Counted from the first letter of the stretch, positions 36,510 through 49,390 are shown. The stretch is DNA of 64,000 bases from Balaenoptera acutorostrata (GCF_949987535.1 NC_080064.1:127872708-127936707), one strand, 5' to 3'. Translations and numbers: made by a program. The notes: generated from the letters alone by a model not told the origin.

Positions 36510-38565
36510 AAGAGAACGCATCAGGACAGGAAGAGGACCCTAAGACATCAGATCCTAGTACTAAGATGATTTTGTATCTGTGATCAAGCTGTGTCTTTCA
36601 AACTGGGATTTGTGCATGCCTGGGGGTAAGTGGCAGTGTGCCCAGGGGTAGATGACCACATGCATCTTCCTGGAGGGTCTTTTTTATTTTGTGACAAGTA
36701 ATTTTAAAGTTTCTTTTACATAAAATCATTGAGGATATATGATGACGTAGAATGAAAGATTTGTGTAAAATTTTAAGAAAAATCATAAGGCATCAAAGAA
36801 ATGCTTAATTGCCTGCTAAAGCAGTAGTGTATGTGCCTATCCTTTTTCTTCCGCCATAAATAATAGTAGGGGATCTGACTTCTAATCTTAGCTCTGTCAC
36901 CAAATTTATGTAAAGAACCACTTTAATTCTTGAGTCTATGCCTCCTTACCTAGAAAAAGGGAAGGAAAGACTCAGAATATCTCAAGGTAACTTTACATCA
37001 GAGTACCTCTGATTCTGCTTGACTTTCCTTTTCCTCATGTCTCCTGGGGTCTTGCTGGCTCCTGCTTCTCAGGGCTCAAACAGGCTTCCCCTTTGGAGTG
37101 AAATGGGAGCAAAGGCAGCTGCTCATCACCCAGGGGCCAAGGCACTTTGTCCAAATGGAGCTTGGGGACTTTTACTTTAAAATTGAGCCTTATGTTCCAC
37201 TTAGAAAAACTGTTAGGATTGAGAGATTTAAAATGTAGCCCTTCTCTGTCTACACTCCCAGACAAGGCAGAGGTAGCGTGCGGTGAGTCAGGGTAGGCGA
37301 TGGCTTCGTGTAGTAGTTAGGGTAATGCCAGCTGTAATAGCAAATGGACATTTCTTTCTCACTCAAATACATTTCAGAACAGGTACCTGAGCAGTGATTC
37401 AGGAACTGAGGCTCCTTCTATCTTGTAGATCCTCCATTTTAAGGCCCGACTTCTAAAGTCGCTGTGTTCGTCAGCACCAAGACCAAATGGGGAAGGGCAC
37501 GAAGAATCTCTCAGGAGGTTTTTATGGGCCAGGCCTGAAAACGGCCATTTTGCTTCCGCTCGTATTCCATTGGCTGGACCTCAGCAAGGCCATGCTTTCT
37601 TGTAAGGGAGGATGGGAAATGAGGTCCATGAGCCCAGGGAAAAGAAGTGGGTTTGTGAACACACAGCAGTCGCAGCCCCAGTAACCCCTCTAGGCAGTTA
37701 ATATTCGTGTTTCCTTTAATCCCACTCATAGAGCACACTTATTGTCTCCCCAGGGAGACAGCCCCAAATCCCATTTACCAACTGCTGCAAAGTTCAAAGG
37801 CTAGGTTCTCTGGAGGGCATGCCTCCTCCCCCTCAGGGCTGAATGCAGCTCCTCAAGGTCTGACCAGGATAACTGCAAAGAAACAAAAACAGAAACAAAA
37901 ACAGAACTCCCATAGGATAAAAGGAGGCGTGGGAGATAACAGCAGCCATCAGTCCATATAATTAATGAGCCTGTTGAGCATCTTTGCCCCAGAAGTGGGG
38001 AGACCTCCTAGCGGTGACTTTGATGTGACCCTTGGGGTGGATTTCCTTTGTCTGCTGTTCTCTGGAGCTTCCAGCTTCATCCCCTGAGGCTTTTTCCTTG
38101 TCTGTTATTCTCCACAGCCACATCTGAAGCGAGGTTGGAGAGGGTGTCTTCCTTGAAGGCTGTATAGCTTTTACAGGCTTGTCCTGCTTATGGAAACTTG
38201 GGGGTCCAAGGGCTGTTTTAAGGTTTATACCACCCAAAGGCCTTTTTTTTTTTTTTTTTTCCCCAAAGGCTTTTTAAGTCTCATGGTTTCTTGGAAAATG
38301 TGATCTCTTCAAAAACTTAATTGGTTTCTGATCTACAGAGACCAGACAACTCCATGTGCCAGAAACCACACCCATAGTTCTTTCCCATAGATGTAATCTT
38401 CAATCATTTCTTTGCTTTCTTGTCTACATGTTTCACTCTCAGCTTAATGACAGGTATCTTGAGAGATTATCTGAAACTTTACATTTGAGAGGGAAGTTCA
38501 GGATGCATTTGTAATTTCTAGTATAATTGTTAAAAGTTATTTAGAATGTATAGCCAACCAGCTAA
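36510..38565. other. STYXL2 intron 2, left part
   Basis: No gene found. The stretch 37310-37700 resembles an old LTR/MER-type repeat (GAGGTTTTTATGGGCCAGGC) and a T run lies at 38243-38260. Confidence 0.45.
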
Positions 38566-38569
38566 TGAG

Positions 38570-38850
38570 GGGAGGATGCAATCATAAAATATAATCAATC
38601 CAAAAGAAGTCAAGAGAGGAGAGAAAAAATAATATAGAAAAAGAATAACAAATAATAAGAAAATAGAAGGATGGAAGATTTAACCCCAAATATATAAGTA
38701 ATTACATTAAGCATAAATAGACTTACTATTGCAATTAAAAGAAAAAAATTGTCAGACAATTTTTTTACAAGCCTACACACTTTTTACAAGAGATACACCT
38801 TAAAAAATAAAGATATACAAAGGTTAACAAAGGATAGAAAACTTATACTA
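38570..38850 (+). mobile_element. Degenerate LINE-1 fragment
   Basis: A-rich sequence with L1 ORF2-like phrases (AATAGACTTACTATTGCAAT). It has many substitutions. Confidence 0.55.
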
Positions 38851-38855
38851 CACTC

Positions 38856-39400
38856 TTCTGGTTACTATTGCTCATAACCTCAAAACTTAGTGGCATAAAA
38901 CAACCATTTTATTATGTTCACAATCTGGAACCTGGACAAGGCACAGTAGTGGGGCTTGTTTGCTTCAAGATGTCTGGGGCCTCAGCTGGAAAGACTTGGA
39001 GACTGGGGGTGACTTTAAGGCTGGGGGTGACTCAGCAGCTGGGGACTGGTGTCATAGAGACATCCTCATATACTTGGCACTTCATGTCAGGACCTCAGCT
39101 AGGCAACTGGCCTGAACACCTAACATGGTCTTTCCATATGATCTCTCCGTGTGGGCCAGTGTGGGCTTTCTCAGAGCCTGGGAGCTAAATTCCAAGAAAA
39201 CAGGACAGAAGTGCATTGATTTTCATGATCCAGCCTCAGAAGTCACATGAAGGACCACAAAGGTTCAAAAGGAGGCAACATAGGCTCCACCATTCCACTG
39301 AAGGAGTATCAAGGTCACAGAGTAAAAAGAGCATGTGGGATGGGATACATTGTGGCCAACTTTGGAAAGTATCAGCCACCATAATCACAAACACTAATGG
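38856..39400 (-). mobile_element. MLT1-type LTR, reverse orientation
   Basis: On plus it opens with CTCAAAACTTAGTGGCATAA, the reverse complement of the MLT1 3' end, and shows the mid-element block GAAGTCACATGAAGGACC. The last part (39190-39350) is repeated at 39945-40110. Confidence 0.6.
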
Positions 39401-39944
39401 AAAGCAAGCCAGTGAAGTGATTTATTGATATAAGACAAAGAAAACTTTAGAGTAAGCATTACTGGGGACAAAGAGGGATGTTTCCTAATAACTTAAGGTT
39501 CAATTCACCATATAATAGATATATTCATTTTAAATTTCTATGATCTGATAAAGTAGCCTCAAAATACATAAAGCAAAAAATTGACAGAACTGAAGAAAAA
39601 ATTAGAATTCACAGTCTTGGTCAAATGTACATTTTTAAAAACACAACCTCAGCAACTGATAAAATGAGGCAAAAAAAAATCAAGAATATAAGATATGTAA
39701 ACAAAACAATGCACAAAATTAACCTAATTGGCATTTATAGAACATGTACCCAGCAACTGTAGGATATAGATTCTTATCATGTGCACATGGAATTTTTACC
39801 AAAAAGATCATGCACTGGGCCATACATATATCAACAAATTTTTAATGCTTGAAATCATACAAAACGTGTTTTCTGACCTTTGCAGAATTAAGCTAGAAAT
39901 TACTAAAAACAAAAATATACAGTAGAAATTCCAAGAGTTTGCAT

Positions 39945-40110
39945 CCAAGAGAGCAGGACGGAAGTGCATTGATTTTCATGACCTAGCTTTAGAAGTCACG
40001 TGAAGGACCACAAAAGTTCAAAAGGAGGCAGCATAGGCTCCACCACTCTATTAGAGAAATATTGAGGTGACACTCTAAAGAGAGCAAGTTGGATGGGATA
40101 TATTGAGATA
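39945..40110 (-). repeat. Second partial copy of the MLT1-like segment
   Basis: About 160 bases align to 39190-39350 in the same orientation with roughly 80-85% identity by eye, including GGAAGTGCATTGATTTTCAT. Confidence 0.75.
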
Positions 40111-40438
40111 TATGGATAACAGAAATTCAAATTAAAACCACAATTCAATACTACTCCATACTCGTCAGACTGCCTAAACTTTAAAGACCAACAACAGCAG
40201 ACATTAATGAGGATGTGAAACAATCAGGACTCTCCTGTTCATTGATGGTAGGAGTGTAAATTAGAATAACCATTTGGAAAACTATTTCATAGCATCTAAA
40301 CACATGCTTGTCCTATGACCCAGCAGGCTCACTGCTGATACATACTTAACAGAAGTAAGTACATATGTGCACCAGAAGAGAAGTACTAATACTAGAATGC
40401 TTTAGCAGCTAACAGTCATTAAGAATATAGAATGTTTA
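40110..40438 (+). mobile_element. LINE-1 fragment split by the DNAJC14 retrocopy
   Basis: L1 3' ORF2-like sequence runs up to the retrocopy's left duplication and continues at 43403-43490 (AACAGTAGGCTAGATAAATA), so the retrocopy inserted inside an L1. Confidence 0.75.
40421..40438. repeat. Left target-site duplication of the DNAJC14 retrocopy
   Basis: AAGAATATAGAATGTTTA is repeated with one substitution at 43385-43402, directly after the poly(A). This marks LINE-1-mediated insertion. Confidence 0.92.
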
Positions 40439-43384
40439 GAGAGAGTTAACGGGAGGTGGAGCTGGGGGAGCTGCTCTTGTAGCTCCCCCTGGCCCTCGGC
40501 CCAGATGCTGAGGGGGGAGGAGTTACCGCTGCTCTTTGGCATCAGAACTTACCATGATGGCTGTGACCTAAAATCCTCAGGAAGCCCTGGGGTCATGGCC
40601 CAGAAGCACCTGGGAGAAGGAGGGTTGTGTGGAGCCCACCACGGTGGTGGTGTCTCCCTCAGGACTTTAGGACCCTCTGTGGACGCTGAAATACTTTCAT
40701 TCTCAGGACTCAGGGACTCAGCTGGGCCTGCTCCTAATGGTACCCACTGCCTCACAGAGCACTCTAGTCCTAAGTACACACAGCCCCCAAATCCAGCCCA
40801 CTGTTCAGATCCAAGCCACGGCCCTCCAAGGGGCCCAGGACCCCCTAGGGATGGAGAGGACCCTGATCAGCGTGAGGCATCTTCAGAAGAGTCAGGAGTG
40901 GACCAGGAACTCTCCAGAGAGAATGAGGCTGGGTACCAGGAGGATGGGAATCCTTCTTTTCTTTCCATTCCACCTGCTTGTAACTGCCAGGTAACCCCTG
41001 GAATCCCTGAAGGGCCTCGTTCTGAGGGAGGAGACAGCTCTTCTAGCAACTTTTGCCACCATTGTACCTCTCCAGCTTTGGGGGAAGATGAAGAGTTGGA
41101 AGAGGAATATGATGAGGAGGAACCTCTTAAGTTTCCCAGTGATTTTTCACGTGTGCCCAGTGGAAAGAAACCTGCACCCCGGAGACAACGGCACTGCGTT
41201 CCAGCCAAGGAGGATGCTCGGGAGGGTGGACGCAGCGATCCCAGATCCCCTGGTCGACATCAGCTGGGTGGGAAACGGAGTCAGGCAGATAAGAGCAGAG
41301 GACTGGGATTGTGGGGGGCAGAGGAACTGCGTCAGTTTGGACAGGCAGGCTTCTGGTGGCTGATCGACCTGCTGGTATTAGTGGGGGAGTACGTGGAAAC
41401 TTATGGCCATCTCATCTATGCTGCAGGCAGCTGAAAGGCAGTGATCTGGACCTTTTTTGGGTCTGGGTGGGAGTCTGGGCAGGGCGGCTGGGGGTCGGGG
41501 CCCAGGTGATGTTCCAGTTTCTGAGCCAAGGGTTTTGCTGTGGGGCAGGGCTATTCACCCGTTTTCTTAGGCTACTGGGTGCTTTGCTGCTCCTGGCTCT
41601 GGCCCTTTTGTTGGGCTGTCTACAGTCGGGCTGGTGGTTTCTGGTAGGACTGAGTGACCAGTTAGGCTGGAGGGGTAAAGCCACCTGGCTCTTCTCTTGG
41701 CTGGCTTCTCCCACCTGGCAGCGGTGCCTGATTCTGCTGAGAGAGAGCAGGCCGTGGCAGCAGCTGGTAAGAATAGTTCAGTGGGGTTGGCTGGAGTTGC
41801 CTTGGGTCAAGCAGAGGACCGATAGGCAGGGGAATGCACCTGTAGCTAGTGGTCGCTACTGCCAGCCTGAAGAGGAAGTGGCTCACCTGTTGACCATGGC
41901 TGGGGTTCCTGAGGATGCGCTAAACCCTTTTCATGTGTTGGGGATTGAAGCCACAGCATCAGATGTTGAACTGAAGAAGGCCTATATGCAGCCGGCAGTG
42001 ATGCTTCATCCTGACAAAAATAATCACCCCCGGGCTGAGGAGGCCTTCAAGGTTTTGCGGGCAGGTTGGGACATTGTCAGCAACCCTGAAAGACGGAAGG
42101 AATATTAGATGAAGCGAAAGGCAGAGAATGAGCTGAGCCGGTCAGTGAGTGAATTTCTGTCCAAGCCACAGGATGACCTCAAAGAAGCAATGAATACTAT
42201 GATGTGCAGCCGATGCCAGGGAAAGCATAGGAGGTTTGAAATGGACCGGGAACCTGAGAGTGCCAGATACTGTGCTGAGTAGTAATAGGCTGCATCCTGC
42301 TGAGGAAGGAGACTTTTGGGCAGAGTCAAGCATGTTGGACCTCAAGATCACCTACTTTGCTCTGATGGATGGAAAGGTGTATGACATCACAGAGTGGGCA
42401 GGATGCCAGCATGTGGGAATCTCCCCAGATACCCGCAGAGTCCCCTACCACATCTCATTTGGTTCACGGATGCCAGGCACCAGTGGGAGGCAGAGAGCTA
42501 CCCAAGATGCCCCTCCTGCGGACCTTCAGGATTTCTTTTTTTTTTAATTTATTTATTTATTTTTGGCTGTGTTGGGTCTTCGTTTCTGTGCGAGGGCTTT
42601 CTCCAGTTGTGGCGAGCGGGGGCCACTCTTCATCGCGGTGCGCGGGTCTCTCACTGTCGCGGCCTCTCCCGTTGCGGAGCACAGGCTCCAGATGCGCAGG
42701 CTCAGTACTTGTGGCTCACGGGCTTAGTTGCTCCGTGGCATGTGGGATCTTCCCAGACCAGGGCTCGAACCTGTGTTCCCTGCATTGGCAGGCAGATTCT
42801 TAACCACTGCGCCACCAGGGAAGCCCCCTTCAGGATTTCTTGAGCCGGATCTTTCGAGTACCCCCAGGCCAGATGTCCAACGGGAACTTCTTTGCAGCTC
42901 CTCAGCCGGGTCCTGGGGCCACTGCAGCCTCCAAGCCCAACGGCACAGTACCCAAGGGAGAAGCCAAACCGAAGTGGTGGGAGAAAGTGAGGAGGCCCTT
43001 CCAGCGCTGACACCCGCCTCTTTCCGCAAATCAATGTCAGGGAGTCAAAAGGGCTGTGTACAGCACAGGCTGGAGTTTGATTTATTTTTAAATATTTAAA
43101 AAAGGGAAAATTTTAAGCTCAAATTGTTCACTCAGTATTTATAGGAAGCTCTGGAACCACTCTCCCTCTTCTACCAGCACCTGGGAACTGAATCTTGTCT
43201 TCTGACAATACCAAAGAAATAGGGGGTGGCTAGAACAAAGAACCTAGGGCCTGGACCTGTGCTGGATGATCTCTCCCATAGTAGTGTGGAAACTGGGCAT
43301 TTCCCTGGGGTCTGTATGCCTTTGTCTTGTCTTTTGCTACTACAGCAGATGACACTTTCCCCCCTCTTTAAAAAAAAAAAAAAA
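40439..43384 (+). pseudogene. DNAJC14P: DNAJC14 processed retropseudogene
   Basis: This is an intronless copy of DNAJC14, an ER-membrane J-domain co-chaperone of about 702 residues. The ancestral start is the ATG at 40595 (MAQKHLGEGGLCGAHH). Transmembrane-rich and J-domain segments follow, with the HPD motif retained (HPDKNNHPRAEEAF, about 42010-42050), and the original stop is at 43008-43010. Lesions: one base lost near 41420 (reading ends at 41434), a nonsense TAG at 42106-42108 replacing a glutamate codon, one base inserted at 42281, and a SINE at 42538-42826. It lacks introns, has 5' UTR sequence, a 3' UTR and a terminal A run (about 43370-43386), and is flanked by 18-bp direct repeats (40421-40438 and 43385-43402, one mismatch). 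It lies in sense orientation in STYXL2 intron 2. It is not expected to make protein. Confidence 0.95.
42538..42826 (-). mobile_element. CHR-type SINE inserted in the DNAJC14 pseudogene
   Basis: A long-form tRNA-Glu-derived SINE reads on the minus strand from the CTTCCCTGGTGGCGCAGTGG head (near 42826) to a poly(T) as seen on plus (42538). The flanking 15-bp direct repeats CCTTCAGGATTTCTT (42523-42537, 42827-42841) are identical. They split the DNAJC14 codons between LQDF and LSRIF, so the SINE is younger than the retrocopy. Confidence 0.95.
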
Positions 43385-43402
43385 AAGAATTTAGAATGTT
43401 TA
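43385..43402. repeat. Right target-site duplication of the DNAJC14 retrocopy
   Basis: AAGAATTTAGAATGTTTA pairs with the copy at 40421-40438 (17 of 18 identical). Confidence 0.92.
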
Positions 43403-44109
43403 AACAACATGATAAACTGTCCAATTAACAGTAGGCTAGATAAATAAAGTCTGGTATATATATTTGAATACTGCCCTAGGGAATAGGCATTTTATTAAGT
43501 GTCTATCACTTTGATGTGATTGAGCTGCTCAGATGATTGGTTGGGGAGGGCAATCAGTGAGTGAGAGCTGGCTGTGAAGGTGGAAGGCGGGTCACTGCAG
43601 GGAAGACCAATTCTGCTGGTGTCAGAGTTGCATGTAAAGTGAGCCTGCCAAAGAACGAAAGCATTTATTAATAAAGACTTTCTAACAGCATTCAGTCCTT
43701 AGCCTTTCCAGCTGCCAGTTCCCTTCCTAGACAAAGACAGGCTCAACCTGAAAGCCCCACTTACATGCTGAGCTCCCTAAAAGCATGGTCCCACATACAG
43801 ATCAAATTTTCTCTGGGTTCCCAGTGACTCTTCCTGAATCCTATCGGTTTTGATGTCCTTCTCGGTTTGTGTACAGTATACTCCTTAGCAACTGGTTTTT
43901 AGAAGCTGATCCCAAATTGACTAGCCCTTCTCAGAAATTTTTAAGGAAGGCAAACACACAGTAACACTTCATGGACTATCCCTTCCTGCAATTATCATCA
44001 TAAAATCTGAGGCATAAACAGCTGCATTGACTTTTGAGTCATCATCCAATCAATCCCACTGCACTACACAGAACCAGGCTTAAGCCAGCCCAGATGATTG
44101 AGTCTACAG

Positions 44110-45120
44110 TATCTTTAAAAATGAAACGATAACCCACAGGCTGGGAGAAAAAAATCGCAAATCACATATCTGATCAAGAACTCGTATCCAAAATATACAT
44201 TTTAAAAAAAAATCTCAAAACCCAATAAAAAAGAAACAATTTAAAAATGGACAAAAGATTTGAACAGATACTTCACCAAAGAAGATACATGGAAGGCAAA
44301 TAAACACATGAAAAGATGCTCAAAAGTCTTTGTCATTAGGGAAATGCAAATGAAAACCACCATGAGGTACCCTTACATACATACTTATTAGAATATGTAA
44401 AATTAAAAAGACTGACCATATCAAACATTGGTGAGGATGTGGAGGACTTGGAACAATCCCACTGCTGGTGGGAATGTAAAATGGTACAACCATTTTATAA
44501 ACTGTTAGTTTCTTTAATAGTTAAACATACAGCTCCCTAAACACACACCTATATCTATATGATCCAGTCATTCTACTCCTAGGTATTTACCCAAGAGAAA
44601 TTAAAGCCTATGTCCATACAAAGACTTGTACATGAATGTTCATAGCAGCTTCATTTGTAATAGCCTGAAACAACCCAAATGTCCATGAACAAGTGAATGG
44701 ATAAATATACTGTGGTGTATTTACTCACTGGAATACTATTCAGCAGTAAAAAGGAATGAATTATTGATTCATACAACAACATGGATGAATCTCAAAATAA
44801 TTACGCTCAATGAAAGCAGTCAGACAAAAAAGAGTACATATGATTCAATTTACAGAAAATTCTAGAAAATGCAAATGAATCTCTGTAGTGACAGAAAGCA
44901 GATCAGTGGTTGCCTAAGGAGTACAAGGCAGGGAGGGGGTAGAGGGAGGGCTCACAAAGGGACATGAGGAAACTCTGGGGGGATGATGGCTATCACAATC
45001 TTGATTGTGGTGATGGTTTCACAGGTGGATACTTAAGTCAAACCTTACCAATCTGCATATTTTAAATATGTGCTGCATGTATAACAATTATACCTCAAAT
45101 AAAGCTGTGGGGTTTTTTAA
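44110..45120 (+). mobile_element. Old LINE-1 ORF2 end and 3' UTR
   Basis: The classic L1 ORF2 C-terminal nucleotide pattern (TGGTGAGGATGTGGAG, CTGCTGGTGGGAATGTAAAA, ATTCTACTCCTAGGTATTTA) continues into the 3' UTR. It is heavily mutated with no open frame. Confidence 0.88.
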
Positions 45121-45734
45121 AGGTATGAAAAGAGAAATAAAACTCTCTTCTAGGAGGCAGTATGGTGATGTGACGTGGGAAGAAGGTAAATGGTGTAATT
45201 GAGGCCAAAATTAAGGTCAGCTCTGCTCTCCCACTTACTAGCCATGAGAGCTTACATAAGTTAGTAATAAAATTGGAATACCAGTTTTACCCAGTAGTAG
45301 AAATAAAACAATATAAGATAACATATATTATTTATAATATATATTACATAAAATATATAACATACATTATTACAGTATATCATATATATAGGCATATTAG
45401 GTATTTGATAAATGGTGACTCTCTTCCCTTTTCCTTCCAGAGAAAGATATTTGACAACGATTTTTTTTTCGGTAACTCATCAAGAAATTTTTATTTCACC
45501 AGAGTCCCACACACTGTAGTTAAAACATCATGTTTCTCTAATTCTGCCACAAGCAAATACTGTATTCTGAGCAACCGATCATTACCCAAGTCTGAACAGT
45601 CCTCCCTGTACTTAATAAGTGCCTGAAATTCCATCCTTCTTGTTTTATCTCTTTAGCTAAAGGCTTGAGCCTTTTTAAAATTAAATTATGCACTGAGTCA
45701 GCAAATATCCCACCAGCAGACGCTCAGTGCTAGT

Positions 45735-46165
45735 TTCTTAGGGCTACGGTAGCAAATTAGCACAAATTGAGTGGCTTAAAAACAATAGAAATATATTCTC
45801 TCGCAGTTTTGGAGGCCAGAAGTCTGAGATCCAGGTGTTGGCAGGGACGCCCTCCCTCCAAAGGCTCCAGGGAAGACTCTGTCCTTGTGTCTCAGCTTCT
45901 ATTGGCTCTGGGAGTTTCTTGGCTTGTGACGGCGTAACACCAACCTCTGCCTCTGTCTTCATGTGGCCATCTCTTCTCTGTTTCCTCTTGTGTCTTTTTG
46001 AAGTGACATTTGGCACTGGATTTATGGTCTATCTACGATGATCTCTTCTCAAGGTCCTTGACTTAATTACATCTGCAAATATCCTTTTTCCAAATAAGCT
46101 TGCATTCACAGGTTCTGGGAGACATATCTTTGGCAGGGCCACCATTCAACTCACTATAACTTTAG
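45735..46165 (-). mobile_element. MaLR-type LTR, reverse orientation
   Basis: GAGTGGCTTAAAAACAATAG, TTTTGGAGGCCAGAAGTCTG and the end ACCATTCAACTCACTATAAC read as the reverse complement of a MaLR-like LTR. The exact subfamily is uncertain. Confidence 0.5.
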
Positions 46166-46169
46166 ACCC

Positions 46170-49100
46170 AGCCCTGGGGCAATATAACTGTATTCTTTTC
46201 CGTGGAACCAGGACAGGGCCTTGCAAAAGTCCACCCAGTGCTACAAACAGCCACTGCCAATCAACCAGAGTTAGTCAGGGGATGAAGTGGGTTTGCTGTC
46301 CTGGCAGGGAGTCGTAACATTTCCAGCGTCATCTGTAAATCTCATCCTAGGGTGAATTAAGAACCTGAGAAAGGGGTGTAGCCAGTGGATAGCGGTGTCA
46401 AGTCTTCCTTTTTGCCTGACTTAGGCACTGACCTCAAACACCTTAAATTCAAACCTAGCTGCTGTGAGTCACTCTCTCTGGAGGAAAACCTGCAGCTAGA
46501 GATTCATCCATCTCCCAAGCAGGCAAATTTCCCGAGGTAATTCATGAGTTAACATTAAAATGTAAAACCCCCGATCCAGTGGGGCAACTTAACCTCCATC
46601 AGACCTCCCTAGTAACCCAGATGAGCACAGTTTAAAGTGTCAGTGTGCTTGTGATGCAAACCAGCCTCAAGACAGGCCCCCCTCCCTTATAGGAAGCCTC
46701 TGCCCCCCAAGCCCTCCCACGCAGCTGGTCTGAAACCTACCTCTTCCTCTTCTCTTCCTCCTCAGCTATGACCAGTTTTCTCTTCCTCTCCAAATAAAGG
46801 ATCAGACTTCTTTATCCTTCTCTTTTTCTGATTTGAAGAATATTTTTCTGTTTTCCTTTATTTTTGTCCAAGTCAAAAATCCATTTCTTGCTCTGGCTTC
46901 AGATCTGAACTTTTCAAGCCTCTGCAGTGTTTTAGAACGCCTTGGTGATCTGGGCAGGCCACCTCTCTTGACAGCATTTTCCCTTCCACCTTCAGCAAAG
47001 ATCCTTAGCTGTGCTCCGCTTGCCTTTCTTCTCACGAGGTCTGCGTGCCTGGTGGTGGCAGTGGGGCAGGAGATGGGGGCATGGAGCGTCAGGTCTGTGT
47101 GTCCTCATTGCGTGTCCTTGGAAAATGGCTCCTCCCACACACCCTTTCTCTTTTATATTTCTTTTTCCGTGAAAATTTTCCTGCCTTGGCTCTTTCACGG
47201 AGCCTGCTGGAAGCAGCTTGCTAAAAAATCGATTTGCTTTACTGACTTCTCTCCTTCCTTGGAGCCTGAACTTTGCCTGTGTGGTCACTTTTACTGAAGC
47301 TCAGAAACCTGTTCCTTTTTTGCAAAAGCCAAATCAAGAAAGACACCCCCATCCTGGGCCTCTGCCTCCATTTCATTTCCAAGGGACTCATTGAAAGGAA
47401 GTGATCGGCTGTCAGGGGGGGCTGGGTTGAAGGACCCCAATTCCACTCCATTCTGGGTCTTGACAACCTGGCAACTGGTTTAAAGAACTGGCTTTCAAAC
47501 TTTGCCAACTGCAGTCCACAGTGGGACATACCATTTACTCAGAGCATAGGCATATAGGTATGTGTACATTTTTAAAAGGTTTCACAAAATTATACCTATC
47601 TTTACAATGGATGGTGTTATTCTCTATTCTATTTTTTTTCTTTTTTTTTTTTTTTTTTTGCCAGATGCTAGGCACGACCCATTGATTTTATGATACACTA
47701 ATGGGTCACAGTCTGCAATTTTGAAAAACACAGGTTTAAAGAAAGCTGCCCCCGTCTCTGCTCTTGGTTAGGAAGTCCATCAAACTCTGCTTTATTGTTT
47801 CTCTTCAATTCACCCTCAAGGCTTTTTAGCTGCTGCTTCCTGATCCTATGATGAGGTATATATCGATCCTAGAGCCTTTCTTTCCCTGCCGGTCTTTTTG
47901 AACAGCCAGTCCTTTCTGCTTTCCAATCACGGTGTGTCATCACACTCCATCGCAGGCATGCGGGTGGAAGCACAGACACGGTCATAAATCAAAACCTCTA
48001 GGGCCACTGTCTCACTGACCTTGCAAATATAAACAGGCCCACTTGTCCAGATCTTACCCTCCTGCCTCCTCTCTTTCTCTGCAATCCTGCTTCTCGGTGG
48101 AAAACAAGAGCAGCTTCTCAACGCCGCTGGGACATGGCTGCCCACTCGGGTCCTTTCAGGTCCTATCACCACACCTTCTATATTAGACTCAGTAAACCAT
48201 GTCTCTGGCAAAACAGTCTTAGGACTATCAGGTTTACATCTCCTCCTCTCATAACAGGTTAACTCATAAAAGCACTCAGAATTTACATCCTACCTTCAAC
48301 ACTGGAGGATGCCGAGCTGAGTTTACTGTTGCTCGCATTTTTGCATCAGCAGCCAAAACAGATGCAATGTGGGATTGGGGAGGGCATCTGATCTTAACCC
48401 CCCCTCTTTTCTCAATCTTAAAACCTCCAACTTCTCAAAAGTGTACTGGGTGGTCTTCAAATGTGATTTCTCAGATTCATTGACCCATGAGCTGGAGTTC
48501 AGTCTTTACCACCAACAAGGAGGAAGGATGTTTCCCCACCATTTTTATTTTCAGATTTTAATTTCATATTCTCTCCCCTAGCAAACTTACAGCCTCAGAG
48601 TTTAGGTATATTCAGGACAGGTTATCAGTTCCCGGTATTTGTCATGTGAAACCAAATCCACACAATCTGAAGTCGATGTTGTTTGGGGAAAATGGCAGGA
48701 TCAAAGGCTTGCAGAAAGACAGAACCAGGTGGGGATCCCAGGGGACACCACCTGCTGACTTCTGGCTCGGGTCTTTCTGCACACCTGACAGGTGAGGACT
48801 TCTGTAACTCTTTTCAGTCTGTGCCTGTAACTTCCTCCAACGGAGAGCCCTGGAGGCCTGCAGAGGAACAAAGAAAACTGACCTCTGCGAGAAGTGAGGG
48901 GCCATGCCAGGAGGAAGCCCTTATCATCCCCATAGTTACACGAGAGTTCTTGGTTAATTATCCCTTCAGGGTTTTGTTTTGATTCCCCCCGCCAAACCTC
49001 ATTTTTAAGTGACCCTTAAGAAACAAAATAATTATTTTTAGTAATAATAGTATAAATAATATTAATTATTAAAAAATAAAAGAATAAAACTCCCTTAATA

Positions 49101-49390
49101 TTGTTGAAATGGAAATGTGGCTCACATTTACATAAAATTTAAGGCTCTGACTCTAGTTTTATGAAATGTTGATATTTTAAAGCCGAGACTGCCCTGAATC
49201 CTGGGCCCAGAATATCCCCAGGGTCTGACACTATCCCGACGCTATTGTCGGGGCTTACTTTCAAATTGGTATTATTTTGTTGTTACCTCCCAACTGCAAC
49301 AAATTGAGGTCTGTCACTGATTATTTCCTAGGTTCTGTATTACTATCAGGGAGAAGAGTGCCTTAGCATTTGCTCAGAATTCACTTGGTA
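46170..49390. other. STYXL2 intron 2, unassigned block
   Basis: I recognised no repeat family or gene in this 3.2 kb apart from a long T run (about 47632-47660). Open frames of 94-154 codons occur on both strands between 46802 and 48211, none with a familiar motif. Confidence 0.45.

Noticed and set aside
40505..41434. 309-codon open frame, the longest in the window
   Set aside because: It is the 5' part of the DNAJC14 retrocopy, ends at a frameshift, and includes 30 codons of former 5' UTR. Not a gene.
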